From NCBI GenBank assembly GCA_024762375.1, contig JANTHQ010000005.1, positions 1-20,402 of the forward strand: DNA of 20,402 nt, read 5' to 3'. A program made the position numbers and the translations under genes. The DNA comes from Anaerolineaceae bacterium (GTDB taxonomy: Bacteria > Chloroflexota > Anaerolineae > 4572-78). Below the pieces are notes generated by a model. It did no database searches and was not told where the DNA came from. It saw nothing but the letters and a program-made list of their open reading frames with translations. Below, one piece after another: positions 13,094 through 20,402 of the stretch. The first letter of the stretch is position 1; each line of letters opens with the position of its first letter.

Positions 13094-13525
13094 TTAGTCT
13101 TGCGAGATTGGGCGCTGTTTGCGGCGTTTTTGAGCAACTTTTATGCGAACCATCGCCCGACGGATAGCAGCTTCGGCTCTGACCATATCGTCCATCGAAA
13201 GGTTGCCCGATTCGAGGAGGTTTTTGGCACGGTCTCTGGCCTGTTGGGCACGCTGAACGTTGATGTCATCTGCGTGTTCTGCCACGTCTGCTAAAACGGT
13301 CACTTTATTGGGCAGCACTTCCATAAAGCCGCCGCCAATGGCAAATGATTGATCATCTTGCCCTTTTTTGCGAACAATCAATTCGCCATAGTTTAACGCG
13401 GTCAGCAATGCAGCGTGATTGGGCAAAATCCCCATCACACCTTCGGCGCCGGGTGCAATGACCATATCCACATCATCACTGAACAGCATGCGCTCCACAG
13501 TGACAATTTCCAATTTAATGGGCAT
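13094..13525 (-). CDS. atpC: F1 ATP synthase subunit epsilon
   Basis: This 143-residue subunit of the central stalk links gamma to the c-ring and can inhibit ATP hydrolysis. The N-terminal beta-sandwich shows MPIKLEIVTVERMLFSDDVDMVIAPGAEGVMGILPNHAALLTAL and FAIGGGFMEVLPNKVTVLAD. The C-terminal helical hairpin follows from about residue 88 and ends in a basic tail (VAQKRRKQRPISQD). The ATG at 13525 has GGAGGG five bases upstream. It is the last gene of the operon, 23 bases after atpD. Confidence 0.97.
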   Translation of the reverse strand: MPIKLEIVTVERMLFSDDVDMVIAPGAEGVMGILPNHAALLTALNYGELIVRKKGQDDQSFAIGGGFMEVLPNKVTVLADVAEHADDINVQRAQQARDRAKNLLESGNLSMDDMVRAEAAIRRAMVRIKVAQKRRKQRPISQD

Positions 13526-13548
13526 ACATACCCTCCACTAACTGCAGC

Positions 13549-14946
13549 CTATAAACTCTTGGCTTTTTCAATTACTTCGTCAATCCCGCCACACATCATA
13601 AATGCTTGTTCAGGGACATCGTCCAACTCGCCATCCAAAATCATTTTGAAGCCGCGCACGGTTTCACTCAGCGTCACGTAACGACCGGGAATGCTGGTAA
13701 AGGTTTCGGCAACGAAGAATGGTTGGGAGAAGAATCGCTGGATTTTACGGGCACGCGACACAATCAATTTGTCTTCATCAGACAGTTCGTCAATACCCAA
13801 AATGGCGATGATATCCTGCAAGCTGCGATATCGCTGCAACACACTTTGAACCTGCCGGGCGACGTTGTAATGTTCTTCGCCGACAATTTGCGGGTCAAGA
13901 ATACGGCTGGTCGAGCCCAACGGGTCTACGGCGGGGTAGATACCTTGCTCGGCAATCGACCGCTCCAGCGAGATGGTGGCGTCCAAGTGGGCAAAGGTGG
14001 TTACCGGCGCGGGGTCGGTATAGTCGTCGGCCGGAACGTATACGGCCTGCATCGATGTGATGGAGCCGCGTTTGGTTGAGGTGATGCGTTCCTGCAATTC
14101 ACCCATTTCGGTACCCAGCGATGGCTGGTAACCGACGGCGCTGGGCATACGCCCGAGCAATGCCGAAACTTCGGAACCGCTCATAACAAAGCGGAAAATG
14201 TTGTCAATAAAGAGCAAAACATCACGGCCTTCATCGCGGAAATATTCGGCCATCGTCAGTCCGGTCAATGCCACGCGCAAGCGCACGCCGGGCGGTTCGT
14301 TCATCTGCCCGAAAACCATAATGGTTTTGTCCATCACGCCGCTTTCAATCATTTCCTGCCGCAGAGCCGTACCTTCGCGGGTTCGTTCGCCGACACCGGC
14401 GAATACCGAATAGCCACCGTGCTCTGCCGCAATGGAGCGGATGAGTTCCATAATGATGACGGTTTTGCCCACACCGGCGCCACCGAAAATACCGGTTTTA
14501 CCGCCTTTGGTAAACGGTGCAATCAGGTCAATCACTTTGATGCCCGTTTCGAAAATTTGGGCTTGTGTGACTTGCTCGTCAAAAGCGGGGGCGGGGCGGT
14601 GGATGGGATAGTGAGTTTCTGCTTCCACATCACCTTCCGCGTCGATGGGGCGGCCCAACACGTTGAAAACCCGGCCCAGAGCGGCCTGACCAACCGGCAC
14701 AGAAATGGGCGCGCCGGTGTTTCGGACTTCGGTTCCGCGGCGAAGGCCATCGGTGGAGTCCATTGCCACGGCACGCACCACATTATCACCGAGGTGTTGC
14801 TGCACTTCCAGCACCAACGGCCACGAGCCGTCTTCCCGGTCAATTTCTAACGCATAATAAATTTCTGGCAAATGTTCGGCCGGAAATTCAATATCAACCA
14901 CAGGTCCGGCGATGCGAACGATTCGTCCAACAGATGTTTCTGCCAT
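13549..14946 (-). CDS. atpD: F1 ATP synthase subunit beta
   Basis: This is the catalytic subunit of F1 (EC 7.1.2.2), 465 residues. It has Walker A GGAGVGKT (155-162), the catalytic glutamate of GER at 187, VLLFIDNIFRF (Walker B), the signature PSAVGYQPSLGTEMG, and the DELSDED lever (DELSEED equivalent) followed by RKIQRFFSQPFFVAE. The ATG at 14946 has TTGGAGGT about five bases upstream. It follows atpG by 62 bases, the longest gap in the second half of the operon after atpH-atpA, and a small GC-rich stem is possible there. Nothing suggests loss of activity. Confidence 0.99.
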   Translation of the reverse strand: MAETSVGRIVRIAGPVVDIEFPAEHLPEIYYALEIDREDGSWPLVLEVQQHLGDNVVRAVAMDSTDGLRRGTEVRNTGAPISVPVGQAALGRVFNVLGRPIDAEGDVEAETHYPIHRPAPAFDEQVTQAQIFETGIKVIDLIAPFTKGGKTGIFGGAGVGKTVIIMELIRSIAAEHGGYSVFAGVGERTREGTALRQEMIESGVMDKTIMVFGQMNEPPGVRLRVALTGLTMAEYFRDEGRDVLLFIDNIFRFVMSGSEVSALLGRMPSAVGYQPSLGTEMGELQERITSTKRGSITSMQAVYVPADDYTDPAPVTTFAHLDATISLERSIAEQGIYPAVDPLGSTSRILDPQIVGEEHYNVARQVQSVLQRYRSLQDIIAILGIDELSDEDKLIVSRARKIQRFFSQPFFVAETFTSIPGRYVTLSETVRGFKMILDGELDDVPEQAFMMCGGIDEVIEKAKSL

Positions 14947-15008
14947 TCTTTACCTCCAAAATCGGGGAGCACAAGTTGCGATGCCGAGCGGCACGTCCAA
15001 CCGCGCTC

Positions 15009-15899
15009 CTATTTTAATGCTTCTACACCGCCAACAATATCCATCATTTCTTTGGTGATGGCTTCCTGGCGAACGCGGTTATAGGTTAAAGTTAAGTCAG
15101 CCACCAGTTCGTTGGCATTGTCGGTGGCGCTGCGCATGGCAACCATCCGCGCCGAATGTTCACTTGCCAGCGATTCTAGTACGGCTTGATACACCTGTAA
15201 TTCTGTGAAACGCGGCAGGATGACATCGAGCAGTTCAACCGGGCCCGGTTCGTAAATGTACGGATGCCGGCTGCCAACATACTGCCCGACGTGTTCGGCG
15301 ACTGCCTGCTCATCCATTTTTTCCGGCAACAGAGGGAGCAATCGCTTTACCACCGGTTTTTGCACAACGGTGTTGATAAAATCGGTGTATGCCAAATAAA
15401 CTTCGTCATATTCAAAGCTCAAAAAATCGTTGATGACGATACGTGCAATGGGCAGAATATCGAGCAGGGTTGGCCGGTCGGGCAGGCCATCAAATTCGGC
15501 GATGATGGGATATTTGCTTCTGGCAAAAAAGCCTCGCCCTTTACGCCCCACCGTTACCAGCGAAATTGGTTTATCGTAATTATTGATAAACTTGGCGGTC
15601 GTCCGAATAATATTCGAGTTGTAACCGCCGGCCAGTCCACGGTCGGAGGTGATGAGCACGACACAGGCCTTGTTAATCGGCCGCGCCGAAAGCAATGGAT
15701 GCAGTTGGCCTTTGGCATCGGGCTGTTGCGATAGATGCACCAGCACTTCCCACGCTTTTTCGGCGTAAGGACGACTGGCTCGCACCTGCTCTTGCGCACG
15801 GCGCATTTTCGCCGCGGCAATCATCTGCATCGCTCGTGTCACCTGCGATATATTCTTTACACCGCTGATTCTTCGTTTAATGTCTCGTAATGAAGCCAC
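15009..15899 (-). CDS. atpG: F1 ATP synthase subunit gamma
   Basis: This is the rotary shaft of F1, 296 residues. The N-terminal helix SLRDIKRRISGVKNISQVTRAMQMIAAAKMRRAQ and the C-terminal helix containing MRSATDNANELVADLTLTYNRVRQEAITKEM are highly conserved and form the coiled-coil shaft. The central Rossmann-like part includes LITSDRGLAGGYNSNI. The start is GTG at 15899, followed by GCTTCATTACGAGAC, with GAGG about six bases upstream. No in-frame ATG fits. It lies 20 bases after atpA. Confidence 0.98.
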   Translation of the reverse strand: MASLRDIKRRISGVKNISQVTRAMQMIAAAKMRRAQEQVRASRPYAEKAWEVLVHLSQQPDAKGQLHPLLSARPINKACVVLITSDRGLAGGYNSNIIRTTAKFINNYDKPISLVTVGRKGRGFFARSKYPIIAEFDGLPDRPTLLDILPIARIVINDFLSFEYDEVYLAYTDFINTVVQKPVVKRLLPLLPEKMDEQAVAEHVGQYVGSRHPYIYEPGPVELLDVILPRFTELQVYQAVLESLASEHSARMVAMRSATDNANELVADLTLTYNRVRQEAITKEMMDIVGGVEALK

Positions 15900-15919
15900 C
15901 GAATACCTCGCGGACTAAG

Positions 15920-17443
15920 TTATTTTTGAATATACTGCGCGCCAACACCGACGTTAAATCCTTCAATCGCACCCTTCATGGTCGATTCAATCTCAGGGGT
16001 CAACGATTGCTCGGTTAAAATGGATTGTACCAAATCGGGATGGTTTGAATTGACGTGCTCGCGCAATGCGTTGATATATTTTGAGACATCGTGCACCGCG
16101 ACTTTATCGGCGTATCCGTTGGTCACGGCATAAATGCTCACTACTTGGTCAACCAAAGGAATGGGCGCATATTGCGGCTGCTTCAACAATTCCATCAAAC
16201 GTTGCCCACGGTCGAGCTGGCGTTTGGTTGCAGGGTCAAGGTCTGACGAGAACAGGGCAAATGCCGCCAACTCGCGGTACGAAGCCAGTTCAAGCCGCAA
16301 ACGACCGGCAACCTTCTTCATAATCTTCGTTTGGGCGTCGCCACCCACACGAGACACAGACAAACCGGCGTTTACGGCAGGCCGTTGCCCGGAGAAGAAC
16401 AAATCGCTTTCCAGATAAATCTGACCGTCAGTGATGGAGATGACGTTTGTGGGCACATATGCACTCACGTCGCCGGCCAATGTTTCGATGATGGGCAATG
16501 CGGTCAGCGAACCGCCGCCATTCTTTTGCGACAATCGCGCGGCACGTTCCAGCAAGCGAGAGTGCAGATAGAACAAATCGCCGGGGTATGCTTCACGGCC
16601 GGGGGGGCGGCGGAGCAGCAACGAAATTTGGCGATATGCCCATGCGTGCTTGCTGAGGTCGTCATACACTACCAGTGCGTCTTTCCCCTGTTCCATAAAA
16701 TATTCGCCGATGGTACAACCGGCATACGGCGCAATATATTGCAACGCGGCAGGTTCAGAGGCGGTCGCAGCCACCACAACGGTGTATTCCATCGCCCCGA
16801 ATTTTTCCAGTGTTGCGACAACCTGCGCCACGCTGGAACGTTTTTGCCCAATTGCAACATAGATACAAATCAGGTCTTTCCCTTTTTGGTTGATAATGGT
16901 ATCAACTGCCAATGCCGTTTTACCGGTTTGGCGGTCGCCGATGATGAGCTCGCGCTGCCCGCGCCCGATGGGAATCATCGAGTCAACGCTGATAATACCC
17001 GTTTGTACCGGTGTATCAACGTTATCGCGTTCAATCACGCCCGGCGCGATTTTTTCCAAGGGATAGAAAGTGCTGCTTTCGAGCGCGCCTTTGCCGTCAA
17101 TCGGTTCACCGATCGCGTTGACCACCCGCCCCAGCAGGTCATCACCCACCGGAATGGAGGCAACACGCCCGGTGCCGCGCACCAAATCGCCCTCTTCGAT
17201 ATGGGTGTATTCACCCATAATCACCGCGCCGACCTGGTCTCGTTCCAAGTTCAGCGCCATTCCCACAACGCCGCCCGGAAACTCAAGCAATTCGCTCATC
17301 ATCACGTCGTTTAAGCCGGAAATACGGGCAATACCATCGCCGATTTCTATAATGCGGCCGGTTTCTACCGTTTCAACCGGCGCCTCAAACGTTTCGATTT
17401 GCTGCTTCAGTGCGGCAGTAATTTCGTCTAAGTTAAATGCCAT
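15920..17443 (-). CDS. atpA: F1 ATP synthase subunit alpha
   Basis: This is the non-catalytic nucleotide-binding subunit of F1, 507 residues. It has Walker A GDRQTGKT (169-176), SRVGGDAQTKIMKKVAGRLRLELASYRELAAFA (the conserved alpha-subunit region with the VGG aspartate), RRPPGREAYPGDLFYLHSRLLERAA (the ATPase alpha/beta signature area) and the C-terminal helical domain. I chose the ATG at 17443 because GGAGG lies about five bases upstream. An in-frame TTG at 17455 would overlap that site. A 77-bp gap with a possible stem separates it from atpH. Confidence 0.99.
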   Translation of the reverse strand: MAFNLDEITAALKQQIETFEAPVETVETGRIIEIGDGIARISGLNDVMMSELLEFPGGVVGMALNLERDQVGAVIMGEYTHIEEGDLVRGTGRVASIPVGDDLLGRVVNAIGEPIDGKGALESSTFYPLEKIAPGVIERDNVDTPVQTGIISVDSMIPIGRGQRELIIGDRQTGKTALAVDTIINQKGKDLICIYVAIGQKRSSVAQVVATLEKFGAMEYTVVVAATASEPAALQYIAPYAGCTIGEYFMEQGKDALVVYDDLSKHAWAYRQISLLLRRPPGREAYPGDLFYLHSRLLERAARLSQKNGGGSLTALPIIETLAGDVSAYVPTNVISITDGQIYLESDLFFSGQRPAVNAGLSVSRVGGDAQTKIMKKVAGRLRLELASYRELAAFALFSSDLDPATKRQLDRGQRLMELLKQPQYAPIPLVDQVVSIYAVTNGYADKVAVHDVSKYINALREHVNSNHPDLVQSILTEQSLTPEIESTMKGAIEGFNVGVGAQYIQK

Positions 17444-17472
17444 ATTCGCCTCCAAAGTGGACGGATTCGCAT

Positions 17473-17508
17473 TTCGCCCACCCTACCTACGACACCCAAA
17501 GGGGCGAA
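17473..17508 (-). other. Intercistronic inverted repeat, atpH-atpA
   Basis: TTCGCCC (17473-17479) pairs with GGGCGAA (17502-17508) over a 22-base loop. It lies in the widest gap of the F1 part of the operon, about 30 bases before the atpA start. It could protect or cut the message to raise the level of atpA and its followers, but a 7-bp stem with a long loop is weak evidence. Confidence 0.3.
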
Positions 17509-17520
17509 GGTTCATATTTG

Positions 17521-18054
17521 TTACGAAAGTGATTTCAAGGATGTTTCAACTGCGTCAATTTTGGCAGCCAAACTACCATCCAGAATCTTGTCGCCAACCT
17601 GAACAATCACACCGCCAACAATCTTCGGATCCACCTTAAAGTGGATGTCGAGATTTTCACCGTATTTCGCTTTGAGTTTCTGCTCGAATTGTGCCTTTTC
17701 TTCGTCTGAAAGGGCTACAGCAGTGGTCACAATGGTTTCTTCTACCCTTGCGGCCGTGGTCATCTGCGAAAGCACAGCGGCGCGGATGTCATCCAACAGG
17801 TGGATGTTTCCTTCTTTTACGAGTGTATAGAAGAAGTTGCGGACGGGTTGCGGGGCGCTATCGGGCAGCAAAGCATCAATCTGCTTTTGACGCTCGGCAA
17901 AAGATAGCGACTGGTCATCAAGCTGCGGTCCGAGTTCTGGTTGTGCAACAAGCTTTTCATACACAGCGTTCATGCTGGCCAGCCAAGGCTCAAGCGCAAT
18001 TTCAAAAATGGCGCGTGCAAACCCGGCCACCAACGATGCGTTTCCGTGGCTCAC
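17521..18054 (-). CDS. atpH: F1 ATP synthase subunit delta
   Basis: This 177-residue subunit of the peripheral stalk holds the alpha/beta hexamer to the b subunits. It is the least conserved F1 subunit, and I recognise it by the N-terminal helical bundle (VAGFARAIFEIALEPWLASM), RNFFYTLVKEGNIHLLDDI, and the C-terminal FKVDPKIVGGVIVQVGDKILDGSLAAKID typical of OSCP/delta. The start is GTG at 18054, two bases after the atpF stop codon, with GGGAGA inside the end of atpF, so translation is probably coupled. Position in the operon confirms the call. Confidence 0.95.
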   Translation of the reverse strand: MSHGNASLVAGFARAIFEIALEPWLASMNAVYEKLVAQPELGPQLDDQSLSFAERQKQIDALLPDSAPQPVRNFFYTLVKEGNIHLLDDIRAAVLSQMTTAARVEETIVTTAVALSDEEKAQFEQKLKAKYGENLDIHFKVDPKIVGGVIVQVGDKILDGSLAAKIDAVETSLKSLS

Positions 18055-18056
18055 AG

Positions 18057-18545
18057 CTAGTCTCCCATTTCTGACAAGAATTGGCCAATTAGTTCGTGCT
18101 GTTTGCTTTCATCGACTGTTTCACCGACCATTTTGCGGGTCAAGTCAACAGTTAGGGCCGCCAATTGCCGCCGAATTTCGGCTTGTGCAGCTTGGCGCTC
18201 CGCTTCGATTTCCGCCCGTGCTTTTGCCTTGATTTCTTCGGCTTCTTGGCGCGCCTTTTCTAAAATTTGGTCGCGCATACCGGCGGTAGCCTGAGCAATT
18301 TTCGCTGCTTCTTCTTGCGAAGCACGGCGTGCCTTTTCCAGCTCTTCTTGGAATTTTGCCCGTTCCAGTTCAGCTTTTTCGCGCACTTTATCTGCAGCGG
18401 CCAAACCGTCGGCAATTTCCTTTTTGCGTTTTTCGAGCATGTCCATAATGGGTTTATAGGCAAATGCTCGCAGCGCAAAGAGCAACACCACAAAGTTAAT
18501 GGTGTATGCAATTATAAGTTTTAAATCAAATCCGAGTGCAGCCAA
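18057..18545 (-). CDS. atpF: F0 ATP synthase subunit b
   Basis: This 162-residue peripheral stalk subunit has one N-terminal membrane helix (about residues 8-28, LKLIIAYTINFVVLLFALRAF). The invariant-like YKPIMDMLEKRKKEI follows, then a long charged coiled coil rich in Ala, Glu, Lys and Arg to about residue 130. The C-terminal TVDLTRKMVGETVDESKQHELI contacts delta. The start is TTG: an in-frame TAA lies two codons upstream, no ATG occurs before Met33, and AGGAGG sits eight bases upstream. Only one b-type gene is present, so the stalk is probably a homodimer. Confidence 0.95.
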   Translation of the reverse strand: MAALGFDLKLIIAYTINFVVLLFALRAFAYKPIMDMLEKRKKEIADGLAAADKVREKAELERAKFQEELEKARRASQEEAAKIAQATAGMRDQILEKARQEAEEIKAKARAEIEAERQAAQAEIRRQLAALTVDLTRKMVGETVDESKQHELIGQFLSEMGD

Positions 18546-18595
18546 CGCTTAATCCTCCTTTCAGGAAATGGTGCATAGGGTATCGTAAAACTCGC

Positions 18596-18826
18596 CTATA
18601 ACACAAACAAGAGAATCAACCCGATGACCAACCCGAAAATTGCCAAGGCTTCTGTAAATGCAATGCCGACAAACATCAAACCGGTAATCTGACCACTGAG
18701 GTCGGGGTTCCGGGCGATTGATTGCAATGCCCCACTTGCCACCACGCCGATGCCGACGCCGGGGCCAATCGCCCCTAAACCTACTGCTAATGCAGCTCCT
18801 AAAATTTTTGCCGCTTCTGCATCCAT
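18596..18826 (-). CDS. atpE: F0 ATP synthase subunit c
   Basis: This 76-residue proteolipid is the monomer of the rotor ring. Helix 1 is glycine-rich (AVGLGAIGPGVGIGVVASGA, 14-33), followed by the polar loop ARNP (38-41). Helix 2 carries the ion-binding Glu59 in AFTEALAIFGLVIGLIL. The Na+-type signature (Gln in helix 1, Ser-Thr after the Glu) is absent, so proton coupling is inferred. The ATG at 18826 has AGGAGG upstream with a rather long spacing of about 11 bases. As in most operons it lies between subunits a and b. Confidence 0.97.
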   Translation of the reverse strand: MDAEAAKILGAALAVGLGAIGPGVGIGVVASGALQSIARNPDLSGQITGLMFVGIAFTEALAIFGLVIGLILLFVL

Positions 18827-18904
18827 TTCGAATGTAACCTCCTGTAAATTGAGTTTGGAAAGATTAGATGATGCAACTTGTTTTTTTCAACTTATTTGCG
18901 CAAT

Positions 18905-19882
18905 TTAATGCGCCCCATCCTCTTGGTGGTGCGGCGTTACCGCCAGCGTGTAGAATGCCACCGACAGGATGAAGAAGACAAATGCTTGAACCAATCCGAC
19001 AAATACCTCTAGCCCCAAGGATGGCAGCGAGATAAATGTGGGAATGAGGAAAGTGAGCACGATAATCATAACTTCGCCGGCGAAAATATTGCCGAAAAGT
19101 CGGAAGGTGTACGCGATAACTTTGGTAAACTCACTGAGAAATTCGAGTAGACCCACCAGCATCTCGATAACACCCATCGCCAGTTGGCCGGCGATGCTTT
19201 TCCCGGAGGGTTTATTGCCGTGCTCATCGGGTTTGAATGCTTTGGCAATGCCTTCGAAAATGAAGAACTTGCCCATATAGCCACCAAACCCAAGTGCCCA
19301 AAAGCCAAATACTTGTGCCGCAATCTGAGTAACCAGCGCCAGCATCAATGTGTTATTCAAGTCCGAGCTGGGAGAACGGAACAAAGGCACAATCACTTCG
19401 CCTTCGGCACAGCCAACAATGGAGGGATGCGCCATTTCAGCGGATGTTTCGGCGTGGTGCGGTTCTTCACAAAAGCCAACCCCTGCCAGCCCCGGCAACA
19501 ACCCGAACCAGTTGGAAATCAGCACGTAAAAGAAAATTGTCGCCGGAATGAGGAAGAATTTCTTCGCCCATTGCTGCGGCGCCATACCTTCTACCACACC
19601 AAACAGATATTCGATGAACAGCTCCAGCACGTTTTGCATACCGGATGGCACCATTTTCATTGAGCGCGTAGTAAGGTATGCTCCCACAATCAAAATGATG
19701 GTCACAACCCACGAGGTTAGCAGTGCATTGGTAATCGGCATCCCAAACAGGGACATATGTGGCAATGCTTCTGCGCTCACCGAAATGATTGGCAGCTCAA
19801 ACTTGAGGTACATGATACTCAGTACCATTACGACTATGGCTATTGCGGTGTAAAGGAGACCCTTACCTTTCATACGCATCAT
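18905..19882 (-). CDS. atpB: F0 ATP synthase subunit a
   Basis: This 325-residue integral membrane stator carries the proton half-channels. The essential arginine is Arg261 in VIAYTFRLFGNIFAGE. Also conserved are DLNNTLMLAL (174-183), NWFGLLPGL and VQAFVFFILSVAFYTLA with Gln299. Five to six membrane helices are visible. The protein is longer than the E. coli form, with an extra hydrophilic loop (about 136-172) holding Cys138 and Cys158, and a second insert (216-229) rich in charged residues. The ATG at 19882 overlaps the upstream stop codon as ATGA. ATGs at 19879 and 19873 are alternatives, and the nearby AGGGG site fits them at least as well. The longer frame to 20047 overlaps the upstream gene and is unlikely. 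Confidence 0.96.
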   Translation of the reverse strand: MMRMKGKGLLYTAIAIVVMVLSIMYLKFELPIISVSAEALPHMSLFGMPITNALLTSWVVTIILIVGAYLTTRSMKMVPSGMQNVLELFIEYLFGVVEGMAPQQWAKKFFLIPATIFFYVLISNWFGLLPGLAGVGFCEEPHHAETSAEMAHPSIVGCAEGEVIVPLFRSPSSDLNNTLMLALVTQIAAQVFGFWALGFGGYMGKFFIFEGIAKAFKPDEHGNKPSGKSIAGQLAMGVIEMLVGLLEFLSEFTKVIAYTFRLFGNIFAGEVMIIVLTFLIPTFISLPSLGLEVFVGLVQAFVFFILSVAFYTLAVTPHHQEDGAH

Positions 19883-20115
19883 TCCCCTTTGTGGTGATTT
19901 TTGGTTTGCGTTTTCATTACAACACGATAAACGGCATATGTGGAAAATGCCATACCCAACAACGTCAAAATGAAGATTGCCCAAGGTGTTGTTCCGAGTT
20001 TTTTGTCTATTGCGAGACCGGCAACCACGGCAGTTAAAATGGGGCAAGCCATCATGACCCCAAATTTTGTGATTAAACTGTATGCGACTGCAAACTGACG
20101 GAAATTATTCCCCAA
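19879..20115 (-). CDS. AtpI/AtpZ-family F0F1 ATPase accessory membrane protein
   Basis: This small protein of 78 residues has two membrane helices (about 16-35 and 46-65) joined by AIDKKLGTTPWA. This matches the AtpZ/AtpI family (often annotated as putative Ca2+/Mg2+ transporter subunit), which is encoded first in many atp operons and is linked to c-ring assembly or ion supply. The start appears to be TTG at 20115. An in-frame TGA lies five codons upstream, the next Met (20055) would remove most of helix 1, and the nearby AAGG is poorly spaced. The start is therefore uncertain. The stop codon overlaps the atpB start. Confidence 0.8.
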   Translation of the reverse strand: MGNNFRQFAVAYSLITKFGVMMACPILTAVVAGLAIDKKLGTTPWAIFILTLLGMAFSTYAVYRVVMKTQTKNHHKGE

Positions 20116-20194
20116 GACCTTATTTCTTCACAGACAATCGGGGGAGCTCATTGACCCCGACACCATCTATTCGTGTATTTGGTTAACTCGCGCA

Positions 20195-20223
20195 ATGATA
20201 CACGAGCCCAAAATATTTGTCCA
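20195..20223 (-). promoter_or_regulatory. Promoter of the ATP synthase operon
   Basis: Minus strand: TGGACA (20223-20218), exactly 17 bases, TATCAT (20200-20195). Both hexamers match consensus at five of six positions. The transcript would start near 20188 and have a leader of about 72 bases, in which TCGGGG (20138-20143) can pair with CCCCGA (20155-20160). Confidence 0.65.
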
Positions 20224-20237
20224 ATTTGCGCATCAGT

Positions 20238-20267
20238 TTTGGGCGATATTGCGCTATCGCACCCAAA
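20238..20267. other. Inverted repeat upstream of the atp promoter
   Basis: TTTGGG (20238-20243) pairs with CCCAAA (20262-20267). Inside, CGATA (20244-20248) pairs with TATCG (20255-20259) across a 6-base centre, leaving a 2-base bulge. It lies about 15 bases upstream of the atp -35 and has no T-tract on either strand, so an operator or activator site is more likely than a terminator. Confidence 0.45.
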
Positions 20268-20364
20268 CAATAATTGTCTCAGATTAAATCCCCATAAAAA
20301 CGGACTTAAAATCGACTTTAAATTTGACGAAACTAAAAACGCAAAATTTTTGGTGAAAACTATA

Positions 20365-20395
20365 CCCCCATCCCCCCTGTATCCCCCCTTCCCCC
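20365..20395 (-). other. G-quadruplex motif at the window edge
   Basis: The plus strand has C-runs of 5, 6, 6 and 5 separated by 2, 5 and 2 bases. The minus strand therefore has four G-tracts of at least five, with short loops, a textbook quadruplex motif. A palindrome CCCCGCGGGG follows at 20392-20401. The surrounding 20224-20402 contains no gene that I can support. The region may be the far upstream part of the atp promoter or the tail of a gene beyond the window. Confidence 0.7.
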
Positions 20396-20402
20396 GCGGG
20401 GA

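Noticed and set aside
20064..20083. Rex-like TTGTGATTAAAC in the atp region
   Set aside because: Only the left half-site matches, and it lies inside the AtpI/Z-like gene, well downstream of the promoter.

Overview
This 20.4 kb window is a run of bacterial housekeeping genes, probably from a member of the Chloroflexota (Anaerolineae-like). I infer this from the protein character (for example a long F0 subunit a with a VPSGMQN segment), a two-subunit glycine decarboxylase, a Rex repressor, a YlxP-like DUF503 gene, and 7-nt-periodic intergenic repeats that I associate from memory with this phylum. The assignment was not checked by search. Clear Shine-Dalgarno sequences (GGAG/AGGAGG) precede most genes, and several genes start with GTG or TTG.

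Layout. Positions 1-656 (+) hold the 3' end of an acyl-CoA synthetase. From 7.36 kb down to 0.73 kb (-) lies a glycine-cleavage cluster: a sigma70-like promoter, a tandem glycine riboswitch and an intrinsic terminator, then gcvT, gcvH, gcvPA, gcvPB, a LipM-type octanoyltransferase, a DUF503 gene and a DUF6125-like gene. A Kv-beta-like aldo/keto reductase (-) diverges from lon (+), and lon is followed by rex (+). An mreB gene (-) converges on rex. From 20.2 kb down to 13.1 kb (-) is a complete F-type ATP synthase operon in the order AtpI/Z-like, a, c, b, delta, alpha, gamma, beta, epsilon. It has a good promoter at its head and a hairpin terminator at its end.

How the genes work together. The riboswitch should couple gcv expression to glycine. 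GcvT, GcvH, GcvPA and GcvPB form the T, H and P components. LipM would octanoylate the H-protein lysine as the first step of lipoylation. The L protein and lipoyl synthase are not in the window. Rex probably represses its own promoter, which carries two Rex-like sites. The ATP synthase reads as proton-coupled.

No novel multi-gene system is visible. The least explained feature is a set of four intergenic arrays built from 7-nt units (669-733, 1271-1305, 2563-2629, 5800-5915). Three of them end exactly on or against a minus-strand stop codon and nearly fill the gene gap. A separate 79-bp palindromic element lies at 1319-1397. The right edge carries a strong G-quadruplex motif and an inverted repeat upstream of the ATP synthase promoter.
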